In this document: positions 1 to 6,486 of the stretch, piece by piece | Layout: every line of letters begins with the position of its first letter | How positions within the stretch are numbered: the stretch's first letter is position 1 | Assembly (NCBI GenBank): GCA_964354225.1 | Contig: CAYGZC010000237.1 | Span: 1 to 10,468 of the forward strand | Direction: 5' to 3' | DNA from: CAYGZC01 sp964354225 | GTDB taxonomy: Bacteria > Bacteroidota > Ignavibacteria > UBA10030 > SZUA-254 | DNA: 10,468 bases | Notes under the pieces: generated by a model | Seen by the model: the letters and a program-made list of their open reading frames with translations, nothing else | Databases searched by the model: none | Told to the model about the DNA's origin: nothing | Program-made: the position numbers and the translations under genes

Positions 1-1632
1 GAACAAGCAAGGCAGATTGGAGTAGATAATGTTGCACGCACAATTGGATACGTACAAGAAAACGAGCGTATCGTCAGAAAGCATGATCCGATTACAGAGG
101 AAGTTAAGTTAAAGCTTGATTCGTTCCGAAGAGCTAAACTTGAACGGGGGATAGGTTACAATAACTGGAAATACTGGGTTGGAACAATTTTTCATGCAAC
201 GATAGTACTCGGTTTATTTTCTCTGTATCTGTACTTCTTCAGAAAAAAAATCTTCAACGACAACGGCAAGCTAATGTTGATAGGACTGCTGATCGTGATG
301 GAAATGTTTTTTGCATATTTATCGTTGTTGTTGAATCTTCAGGTACCTCTTCAGTTTTTGGTTTTAGTTCCGGCGGCATCGATGCTTCTTGCAATTATTT
401 TTGATTCAAGAGTTGCATTTTATGGAACGGTTACTGTAGCATTTCTGATTGCCGGCATGAGGGGGAACGACTACTCAATAGCTCTCTCGTCTATCGTTGC
501 GGGTGCATTCGGTGCGTACACAGTCCGTGATATTCGAAGTCGAACCCAAATATTCAGATCGTTGATTTTTATTTTCCTTGGTTATGTCGTTTCTATTCTT
601 GCATTATCCTTTGAACAACTTGAAAGTTTTTCTGCCATCCTCACCGAGCTGACATATGCTTTTGCGAATGCTGTGTTTTCAGCCGTGCTCGCATACGGGA
701 TGTTGATTTTTTTCGAAAGTGTTTTTAAAGTCTCGACTGACTTAACACTTGCAGAGTTATCGGATTTCAATCATCCACTTATGGTCGAGCTTTCTGAAAA
801 AGCACCGGGAACATTTCATCACAGCGTCATGATCGGAAATCTCGCTGAAGCTGCTTCTGAGGTGATTGGAGCAAATGCAATTCTTGCACGTGTCGGTGGC
901 TGTTATCATGATATTGGTAAAACGTTAAAGCCAGAATATTTCGGGGAAAATCAAGTGGGTCCTCATAGTCGGCACAACCGGTTAAAGCCGCGGATGAGTG
1001 CCCTGATAATCGCATCTCACGTTAAGGAAGGTGTCGAGTTGGGCAGAGAGAGAGGATTACCGGAAAATGTGCTTGATTTTATTCCACAGCACCACGGCAC
1101 AACGCGGATGTCTTTCTTTTACGACAAAGCACTTAAACAAGCTGCAAAGAGACCAACAAAGGATGCGATCCAGGAAGAAGATTTTCTTTATCCCGGACCA
1201 AAGCCGCAGACCAAGGAAACTGGTATCGTAATGCTTGCTGATTCGGTTGAGGCAGCAACCCGTTCTCTTTCGGATATGACACCCCAAAAACTCGAGTCAG
1301 CAATTGATAATATGATAAAGCATCGTTTCATGGAAGGTCAGCTAGATGAATGTGAGCTGACTCTGCGCGACCTTACAAAGATACGTGAAGCATTTTTGAA
1401 AATTCTCATCGGGGCATATCATCAACGCATAAAATATCCTGAGCAGGAAGTTGAAGCAATTGCGATCTCACCCGCTTATGTAGATCAAACACAATCACCA
1501 CCACCAGCAGAACAACAAGTGGAAGCAAAAGTAGAGGAAAGAGTTCAGCCCCAGGAAATATCGCAGCCGGTATCTGCTCAATCTATTTCGGCACAAGATA
1601 GTGTCTCACAACCTCCGATTCAAAATCAATGA
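1..1632 (+). CDS. PgpH/YqfF-type 7TM HD-domain phosphohydrolase, 5' truncated
   Basis: Probable integral-membrane cyclic-di-AMP phosphodiesterase: in the PgpH family the cytosolic HD domain hydrolyses c-di-AMP to pApA. The frame is open from base 1, so the start lies outside the window and 543 codons are seen. Residues 1-55 resemble the end of the extracellular 7TMR-HDED domain (NERIV, then DPITEE). About seven hydrophobic segments follow between residues 60 and 242. The HD domain comes next: HH at 273-274, the HDIGK motif with H303 and D304, H340, HH at 364-365, and D414 in a LADSVEAA motif. These are the expected metal ligands of the family. The last ~55 residues are a Pro/Gln/Ser/Val-rich tail that looks disordered. 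The stop overlaps the xerD start by ATGA. An ATG at 274 is available in frame, but starting there would cut off a transmembrane segment and conserved sequence. Family assignment is firm; the substrate is taken from characterised relatives. Confidence 0.9.
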   Translation, partial: EQARQIGVDNVARTIGYVQENERIVRKHDPITEEVKLKLDSFRRAKLERGIGYNNWKYWVGTIFHATIVLGLFSLYLYFFRKKIFNDNGKLMLIGLLIVMEMFFAYLSLLLNLQVPLQFLVLVPAASMLLAIIFDSRVAFYGTVTVAFLIAGMRGNDYSIALSSIVAGAFGAYTVRDIRSRTQIFRSLIFIFLGYVVSILALSFEQLESFSAILTELTYAFANAVFSAVLAYGMLIFFESVFKVSTDLTLAELSDFNHPLMVELSEKAPGTFHHSVMIGNLAEAASEVIGANAILARVGGCYHDIGKTLKPEYFGENQVGPHSRHNRLKPRMSALIIASHVKEGVELGRERGLPENVLDFIPQHHGTTRMSFFYDKALKQAAKRPTKDAIQEEDFLYPGPKPQTKETGIVMLADSVEAATRSLSDMTPQKLESAIDNMIKHRFMEGQLDECELTLRDLTKIREAFLKILIGAYHQRIKYPEQEVEAIAISPAYVDQTQSPPPAEQQVEAKVEERVQPQEISQPVSAQSISAQDSVSQPPIQNQ

Positions 1633-2519
1633 AGGAACATCTCCGATCCTATCTCCACTTCCTTGAGCTTGAAAAAAATGCTTCAGCTAATACAATCTCG
1701 TCCTATAAGATTGATCTCGCTCGTTATTTAGATTATCTTGAGACTAAAGGGATAATATTGCCTAACAAGATCAAGGAAAAGGATATCGCTGCGTTTCTTG
1801 GATTGTTGAGGGAGTTAGGCTTATCTCCATCGACTGTTTCTCGGAATTTGTCGTCCATAAAAATGTTTCATAAATTTTTAGTCGGTGAGGGTGTTAGTAA
1901 AATGAATCCGGCTGAAAATATAGAAACACCTAAACTCTCGAAAACATTACCGGACGTCTTGAACCAGGATGAGATCGAAGCGATTCTAAATCAACCCAAT
2001 CCTGTTGAACCGCTCGCAATTCGTGATAAGGCAATTCTTGAAACACTCTATGCCACAGGAATGAGAGTAACAGAGGCGATTACGCTAAAACAATCGAATG
2101 TCTATAAGGATGAAGGAATTGTTCGAGTGTTCGGCAAGGGATCGAAAGAACGATTGGTGCCAATCGGCAAATCCGCACTCAAGTGGATCGCAAAATATCT
2201 CAATGAGGTACGTGGAAATTTATCAAAGCAGGGAAGCGGACAAGATGTTTTATTTTTGAATGCTCGTGGTAGACCTATGAGTCGGATGGCAGTGTGGAAT
2301 ATAGTGAGAACCTATACAACAAAATCAGGTATCAAGAAAGAAGTTCATCCGCATACATTCCGGCACTCGTTCGCAACTCATCTACTTGAAGGCGGTGCGG
2401 ATTTACGTGCAGTTCAGGAAATGTTGGGACATGTGGATATTGCCACCACACAAATCTATACTCACATTGATAGAGAATATTTAAAAGAAGTTCATCGAAC
2501 ATTTCATCCAAGAGGATAA
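1629..2519 (+). CDS. xerD: Tyrosine recombinase XerD/XerC
   Basis: Site-specific recombinase of the Xer family, which resolves chromosome dimers at dif near the replication terminus at cell division. The 296-residue length is that of full-length XerC/XerD. The N-terminal SAM-like DNA-binding domain spans about residues 1-90 (ending HKFLVGEGVSKMNP). The catalytic domain carries the complete set: R146 in ATGMR, K170 in FGKGSKER, H242 and R245 in HTFRH, H268 in LGH, and the nucleophile Y277 in QIYTH. Spacing matches E. coli XerD with an offset of two residues. The ending HPRG resembles the HPRA of XerD, so XerD is preferred over XerC, although the two cannot be separated with certainty. The ATG overlaps the preceding stop as ATGA, with no Shine-Dalgarno, suggesting translational coupling. 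Nothing nearby (no att site, no cassette array) suggests an integron or phage integrase. Confidence 0.9.
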   Translation: MKEHLRSYLHFLELEKNASANTISSYKIDLARYLDYLETKGIILPNKIKEKDIAAFLGLLRELGLSPSTVSRNLSSIKMFHKFLVGEGVSKMNPAENIETPKLSKTLPDVLNQDEIEAILNQPNPVEPLAIRDKAILETLYATGMRVTEAITLKQSNVYKDEGIVRVFGKGSKERLVPIGKSALKWIAKYLNEVRGNLSKQGSGQDVLFLNARGRPMSRMAVWNIVRTYTTKSGIKKEVHPHTFRHSFATHLLEGGADLRAVQEMLGHVDIATTQIYTHIDREYLKEVHRTFHPRG

Positions 2520-2528
2520 AAAAGAAGA

Positions 2529-3623
2529 ATGAAGAAATCTGAAGGAATAAATTCTACCCACCCACTGCGATTCAATCATCTTAAACATCTAATCGGAAAC
2601 ACGCCTCTGCTCGCTATCCATTTTACCTTCAGGGGAAAAGACCGAGTGATTTATGCGAAGGCAGAGAACTTTAACATGACCGGCAGTATTAAAGACAGGA
2701 TGGCTTTCCACATTTTAGAGAAAGCATATGAAGAAGGACGAATAAAGGAAGGGGATACGATCGTTGAAGCAACGAGCGGTAATACAGGCATCGCATTCTC
2801 TGCACTTGGACGCGCACTTGGGCATCCTGTTACTATTTTCATGCCTGATTGGATGAGTCGGGAGAGAATAGAGCTTATTCGAAGCTTAGGTGCAAAAATT
2901 GTTCCGGTAAGTCGTGAGCAAGGGGGTTTCGTTGGTAGCATCCGGATGACGGAAGAATTTGCGAATGAGAATCCTAATGTTTTTCTACCTTGCCAGTTTG
3001 CAAATAGTGCGAATGTTGAAGCTCACGAACAAACAACCGGACCGGAAATTTGGTGGCAACTTCGTTGCAGCTCACTTATGCCTGATGCTTTTATAGCTGG
3101 TGTTGGAACAGGAGGAACCGTTATGGGTGTTGGAAAATTTCTCCGTGCCCAGAATCCCAATGTACGGGTTCATCCTCTGGAGCCGGCTGAATCACCAACG
3201 CTATCAACTGGACATAAGGTTGGCTATCATAGAATTCAGGGTATATCAGATGAGTTTATTCCCGAGATCGTTAACCTTGATAAACTTGATAAAGTAATCA
3301 AGGTTCATGATGGTGATTCTATCCTCATGGCACAAAAACTTGCCTCTCAACTTGGGCTTGCTGTTGGAATCTCATCAGGTGCTAACTTCATCGGGGGATT
3401 GATGGTGCAAAATGATCTCGGTGATGATGCGGTTGTAGTGACAGTTTTCTCGGACGACAATAAAAAATATTTAAGTACTGACCTGCTCAAAGTAGAACCG
3501 GTTAAGGATGGTTATTATACTCCTGAAGTTGAGTTAAAATATTTCCAGTCATATAAGCGCGTTTGTAATATTTGCTGTGATTTATCTGATTGTACTCAAA
3601 AGTTGATAACAGATAACTATTAA
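2529..3623 (+). CDS. Cysteine synthase family PLP enzyme (CysK/CBS fold) with Cys-rich C-terminus
   Basis: Fold-type II PLP enzyme, most likely O-acetylserine (or O-phosphoserine) sulfhydrylase making cysteine in the cytosol. The start of the fold reads IGNTPL at 22-27. The PLP lysine is K55 in TGSIKDR. The substrate loop is TSGNTG at 82-87, the phosphate-binding loop GTGGT is at 193-197, and SSGAN at 282-286 contacts the pyridine. At 364 residues it is longer than typical CysK (about 310). The extra C-terminus holds C346, C349, C350 and C355, a CxxCCx4C cluster suggestive of metal or redox function. Homologues in this family also include cystathionine beta-synthase, so substrate is uncertain. 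The gene lies 9 bases after xerD; an AGAGGA 12 bases before the ATG is a poor Shine-Dalgarno. Its last codons (ITDNY and stop) lie in the TAAC-phased heptamer repeat described at 3607. Confidence 0.85.
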   Translation: MKKSEGINSTHPLRFNHLKHLIGNTPLLAIHFTFRGKDRVIYAKAENFNMTGSIKDRMAFHILEKAYEEGRIKEGDTIVEATSGNTGIAFSALGRALGHPVTIFMPDWMSRERIELIRSLGAKIVPVSREQGGFVGSIRMTEEFANENPNVFLPCQFANSANVEAHEQTTGPEIWWQLRCSSLMPDAFIAGVGTGGTVMGVGKFLRAQNPNVRVHPLEPAESPTLSTGHKVGYHRIQGISDEFIPEIVNLDKLDKVIKVHDGDSILMAQKLASQLGLAVGISSGANFIGGLMVQNDLGDDAVVVTVFSDDNKKYLSTDLLKVEPVKDGYYTPEVELKYFQSYKRVCNICCDLSDCTQKLITDNY

Positions 3624-3669
3624 CTAATCATCCACAATTCAAAACTCATAACTCGTAACTCGTAACTCA
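3607..3669 (+). repeat. Degenerate 7-bp tandem repeat across the cysK stop codon
   Basis: TAAC occurs at 3607, 3614, 3621, 3649, 3656 and 3663, all in exact 7-base register (3621 to 3649 is four periods). The intervening units at 3628, 3635 and 3642 are diverged. The best-preserved part is ACTCRTA at 3644, 3651 and 3658, followed by ACTCATC at 3665. Nine units fit in all. The cysK stop codon TAA (3621-3623) is itself part of a unit, and the array ends eight bases before the next start codon. Tandem short repeats of 7 bp between genes are known in filamentous cyanobacteria (STRR); whether this is an equivalent family is inference. Confidence 0.75.
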
Positions 3670-3676
3670 TCTATTC

Positions 3677-4342
3677 ATGCTTAATCAATTATACATACTT
3701 CCTATTTTACTCTTCTCTGTCGTCATACATGAACTTGCTCATGGCTGGATGGCATTGAAATTAGGCGATCCAACTGCTAAAGCAATGGGGCGATTGACAC
3801 TTAATCCAATACCGCACATTGATTTGGTTGGTTCGATACTTGTGCCCATGTTTTCACTTTTCGTGAGCGGACAAGTATTTATCGCCTGGGCGAAACCGGT
3901 TCCCGTGAATCCGCTCAACTTTTCTAACTATCGGCGAGATGATATTTTAGTTTCTGTCGTCGGACCTATATCTAATTTAATCCTCGCATTTATATGTACG
4001 GTTATCTTTATCATTCTCGGTTTCACTGGTTCGCTATTTAGTGGATCGAATTCTGTCGTCGGTCAAGGATTTGATTTTCTATTGAGTATGTTTGCCGGCG
4101 GTATTACACTGAATGTTGTTCTTGCAGTCTTCAATTTGATTCCTATACCACCACTCGATGGTTCGCACGTGGTAGCTTCATTGTTACCTGATGATATGAG
4201 TGAGCGGTACCGGAGCGTGGGTTTCTACGGTATATTCATCATCCTAATTCTGATGCGCTGGCAGCCGTTCAATTTTCTATTTAGCACGATCATCAGTACC
4301 CTTACGTTTCCGTTCTTTACGTTGATCCATCTTTTCTTTTAG
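3677..4342 (+). CDS. Site-2 protease family (M50) membrane metalloprotease
   Basis: Small intramembrane zinc metalloprotease of the M50/S2P superfamily (compact, no PDZ domain; 221 residues, usual for the group). The zinc motif HELAH is at residues 18-22 (H18, E19, H22) in the first hydrophobic segment. The third-ligand region NLIPIPPLDG is at 153-162, with D161 the likely zinc ligand. The GRLTLNPIPHID block at 38-49 and the GP-I-N motif near 96-100 are family hallmarks. About five to six hydrophobic segments place it in the cytoplasmic membrane. The start is fixed: an in-frame stop lies at 3656-3658, no start codon occurs between it and this ATG, and the next Met would lose HELAH. There is no Shine-Dalgarno; the leader is the heptamer repeat. 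The substrate is unknown; relatives cleave transmembrane anti-sigma factors or signal-peptide remnants, but nothing here names a target. Confidence 0.88.
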   Translation: MLNQLYILPILLFSVVIHELAHGWMALKLGDPTAKAMGRLTLNPIPHIDLVGSILVPMFSLFVSGQVFIAWAKPVPVNPLNFSNYRRDDILVSVVGPISNLILAFICTVIFIILGFTGSLFSGSNSVVGQGFDFLLSMFAGGITLNVVLAVFNLIPIPPLDGSHVVASLLPDDMSERYRSVGFYGIFIILILMRWQPFNFLFSTIISTLTFPFFTLIHLFF

Positions 4343-4349
4343 TAATATC

Positions 4350-5396
4350 ATGAGTGCGAAATGTCGTATTGTTATCTTAGCTGAAGGTAGATTTGGACTT
4401 CTCACATCGAAAACCGCGAACCAGATTATTCGATATGATCCGGAAAAAGTTGTTGGTGTGATTGATAGTCAATTTGCAGGAAGAACCGCTCAGGAAATTC
4501 TTGGATACGGTGGGAGTATTCCTATATTCCGAAATCTTCAAGATGCTCTTAGGAAGAATCCAGATACACTTCTTATCGGAATTGCACCGACCGGCGGAAG
4601 GTTACCTGAAAACTGGCGCTCGATAATTATCGAGGCAATTGAAAATAAGCTGACTATCATCAGTGGACTTCACACTTATCTCTCAGACGATGAGGAATTT
4701 TCGAGTCGAGCCAAGGTGAAGAATGTTCAGTTGATTGATCTTAGAAAAGTCCCGCCAGAATATGAAGTTGTTGCAAAAGGATTATGGAAAAATCGAAAGA
4801 CAAAAACAATCCTGACGGTTGGAACTGATTGTAATGTTGGAAAGATGACTGCATCACTGGAACTGCATCGCGAGTTTATCCGTCGAGGATTGAAATCGGA
4901 TTTTGTTGCAACAGGCCAGACGGGAATGTTACTTTCAGGAAAAGGTGTTTGTGTCGATTCCATCGTCGGGGATTATATTGCCGGTGCGATTGAAACAGAG
5001 ATAGAAAAATCGATTAAAGCTGGGTTTGAAGTTATACATGTTGAGGGACAAGGTTCCTTGACACATCAGGGATACTCGAGTGTAACTCTCGGTTTGATGC
5101 ATGGAGTAATACCAGATGCGATGATTCTCGTTCATCATCCAATCCGCAAAGTGGATGACTACGGATTTTCTTTAGAGAACGTGAAACATCTGATAGAACT
5201 GCATGAAATGATTTTAAGACCATTTAAAGAATCGAAAGTTGTTGGCATAGCGATGAACACTGTAAAGATGACGCAAGCACAAGTTCAGGAGGCAAAGATA
5301 ACTCTTGAACGCCAAACCGGATTACCCGCTGCCGATGTTCTTACAACAGACGTTCAAATCCTTGCCGATGCAATCCTAAAATGTTTTAATCAATAA
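4350..5396 (+). CDS. DUF1611 domain protein, P-loop NTPase-like
   Basis: Two-domain protein of 348 residues. The N-terminal half (about 1-140) looks like a Rossmann-type domain opening with RIVILAEGRFG and carrying LLIGIAPTGG at 74-83. The C-terminal half has a P-loop, GTDCNVGKM at 158-166 followed by T167. Here the residue after GK is Met rather than the usual Ser/Thr, a form I recall as normal for DUF1611. A Walker-B-like strand FEVIHVEGQGSL lies at 226-237. From memory, a characterised DUF1611 protein (DgcN of a marine bacterium) acetylates D-glutamate and works with an epimerase (DgcA), and homologues often sit beside dipeptide epimerases. No epimerase is visible here; the next gene is asd. 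I would not assign an activity to this copy. It starts 7 bases after the protease gene, with no Shine-Dalgarno, and is likely co-transcribed with its neighbours. Confidence 0.8.
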   Translation: MSAKCRIVILAEGRFGLLTSKTANQIIRYDPEKVVGVIDSQFAGRTAQEILGYGGSIPIFRNLQDALRKNPDTLLIGIAPTGGRLPENWRSIIIEAIENKLTIISGLHTYLSDDEEFSSRAKVKNVQLIDLRKVPPEYEVVAKGLWKNRKTKTILTVGTDCNVGKMTASLELHREFIRRGLKSDFVATGQTGMLLSGKGVCVDSIVGDYIAGAIETEIEKSIKAGFEVIHVEGQGSLTHQGYSSVTLGLMHGVIPDAMILVHHPIRKVDDYGFSLENVKHLIELHEMILRPFKESKVVGIAMNTVKMTQAQVQEAKITLERQTGLPAADVLTTDVQILADAILKCFNQ

Positions 5397-5419
5397 ATGA
5401 TTCAATGATCCAATGAAAA
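5396..5419 (+). repeat. Threefold 8-bp repeat (AATGATYC) at the asd start
   Basis: AATGATTC (5396-5403), AATGATCC (5404-5411) and AATGAAAA (5412-5419) follow directly on each other. The last unit contains the asd start codon. Each unit carries an ATG, at 5397, 5405 and 5413, and the 8-base period puts the three in three different frames. Only the third opens the asd frame. It could be a chance product of an AT-rich spacer. Confidence 0.5.
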
Positions 5420-6414
5420 AATTTAATATAGCTGTAGTTGGTGCTACCGGACTTGTTGGCAGAAAGATGATTCAAGTTCTCGAAGAAAGAAAATTTCCCG
5501 TAGAAAAACTTCGACTGCTTGCTTCAGCAAAGTCGGCAGGGACAACAATCGTTTTTAACGGTCAGTCGGTTGATGTTGACGAGTTGACAAAGGGAAGTTT
5601 TAAAGGAATAGATATAGCATTATTTTCCGCGGGTGGGGCAATCAGCAAAGAGTTTGCACCTCATGCGGTTAAAGCCGGAGTGCTTGTCATCGATAACAGC
5701 AGTGCATGGCGGATGGGGCCGGATGTCCCGCTTGTTGTCCCGGAGGTTAATCCACAAGATATCTTGAAACATAAAGGAATTATTGCTAACCCGAACTGCT
5801 CGACTATCCAGATGGTTGTTGCTTTAAAACCGCTTCATGATCGATGGAAGATTAAACGCATCGTTGTATCAACCTATCAAGGAATAACCGGTGCAGGGAA
5901 GAAAGCCATTGACCAGCTTGAAGGCGAGCTGGCAAAGAGAACAAATGTTGAAAAGAAATTTCCTCACCCGATCGCGTACAACGTTTTGCCGCAGATTGAT
6001 GTCTTTGTCGACGGAGGTTATACAAAGGAAGAAATTAAAATGGTGAACGAGACAAAGAAGATCATGGGAGATGATTCGATTAAAGTAACCGCAACATGTG
6101 TTCGAGTGCCTGTTACAGGCGGACACAGCGAGGCGGTGAATGTTGAGTTTGAAAAACAATTCAAGATCGAAGAAGTATTTGATTTGTTACGGAAGGTACC
6201 CGGAGTGACACTCATGGATGATGTTGCGAAAAGCATTTATCCCATGCCCATCTGGTCGCACGAGAAAGACGATGTCTTTGTTGGTCGCATACGCCGCGAT
6301 GAGACGATAGCAAATGGTTTGAATCTCTGGATTGTTTCCGATAATCTCCGCAAAGGAGCAGCGACGAATGCGGTACAGATAGCAGAAGAATGGATAAAAC
6401 AATTTAAAATTTAA
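5413..6414 (+). CDS. asd: Aspartate-semialdehyde dehydrogenase
   Basis: Cytosolic NADP-dependent enzyme that reduces L-4-aspartyl phosphate to L-aspartate 4-semialdehyde, the branch-point step toward diaminopimelate/lysine, threonine and methionine. The 333-residue length is standard. The N-terminal Rossmann motif GATGLVG is at 10-16, SSAWRM at 96-101 helps bind phosphate, and the catalytic cysteine is C129 in NPNCSTIQ. The substrate and proton-transfer residues appear in the CVRVPVTGGHSE segment (R231, H238). The C-terminal cofactor-side motif DNLRKGAATNAVQIAE is at 310-325. All key residues are present. The start is supported by the nearness of the Rossmann motif to Met1. There is no Shine-Dalgarno; the leader is the 8-bp repeat. 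It lies 16 bases after the DUF1611 gene and closes the housekeeping run. No hairpin terminator is visible after its stop, only AT-rich sequence. Confidence 0.95.
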   Translation: MKKFNIAVVGATGLVGRKMIQVLEERKFPVEKLRLLASAKSAGTTIVFNGQSVDVDELTKGSFKGIDIALFSAGGAISKEFAPHAVKAGVLVIDNSSAWRMGPDVPLVVPEVNPQDILKHKGIIANPNCSTIQMVVALKPLHDRWKIKRIVVSTYQGITGAGKKAIDQLEGELAKRTNVEKKFPHPIAYNVLPQIDVFVDGGYTKEEIKMVNETKKIMGDDSIKVTATCVRVPVTGGHSEAVNVEFEKQFKIEEVFDLLRKVPGVTLMDDVAKSIYPMPIWSHEKDDVFVGRIRRDETIANGLNLWIVSDNLRKGAATNAVQIAEEWIKQFKI

Positions 6415-6459
6415 AAGTAAAAATCATAGGAGTTGAGATTGTAGTGGGGAATCGTTATT

Positions 6460-6475
6460 TTATGCCATAATTTTG
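6460..6475 (+). promoter_or_regulatory. Possible promoter/inverted repeat before the helicase gene
   Basis: The 72-base gap after asd contains an 11-base inverted repeat, TTATG-C-CATAA (6460-6470). It overlaps TAATTTTG (6468-6475), which fits the Bacteroidetes-type -7 element TAnnTTTG. CATAAT (6466-6471) would also pass as a -10 box. I find no convincing -35/-33 element at the right spacing. If used, the leader would be only a few bases. This is a weak candidate, kept because a promoter is expected where the accessory block begins. Confidence 0.2.
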
Positions 6476-6486
6476 TGAAGGTGATT

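Noticed and set aside
582..1287. Several antisense and alternate-frame ORFs of 60-76 codons inside the HD phosphohydrolase gene
   Set aside because: They lie wholly within a strongly supported gene, have no recognisable domains and no ribosome sites. The same holds for the short frames inside the cysK, DUF1611, asd and helicase genes.
1629..2519. Tyrosine recombinase as evidence of a mobile element or phage
   Set aside because: Length, motif spacing and the HPRG ending match housekeeping XerD, it overlaps a core gene, and no att-like repeats, tRNA or phage genes lie near it.
3644..3671. Short repeats as a CRISPR array
   Set aside because: The units are 7 bases long and directly adjacent, with no spacers and no cas genes.
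6401..6440. Possible terminator after asd
   Set aside because: The sequence is AT-rich with AATTTAAAATTT-like symmetry, but there is no GC-containing stem followed by a T run.
6455..6475. dif/Xer recombination site at the edge of the accessory block
   Set aside because: TTATGCCATAA resembles the inner part of a dif site by base composition only. The flanking arms and the 6-base centre do not match.
6475..6486. GTG at 6475 as the start of the helicase gene
   Set aside because: It has no ribosome site, overlaps the only promoter-like sequence, and would add just four residues. The ATG at 6487 has AAGGTG upstream and starts a sequence that looks conserved. The choice is not certain.
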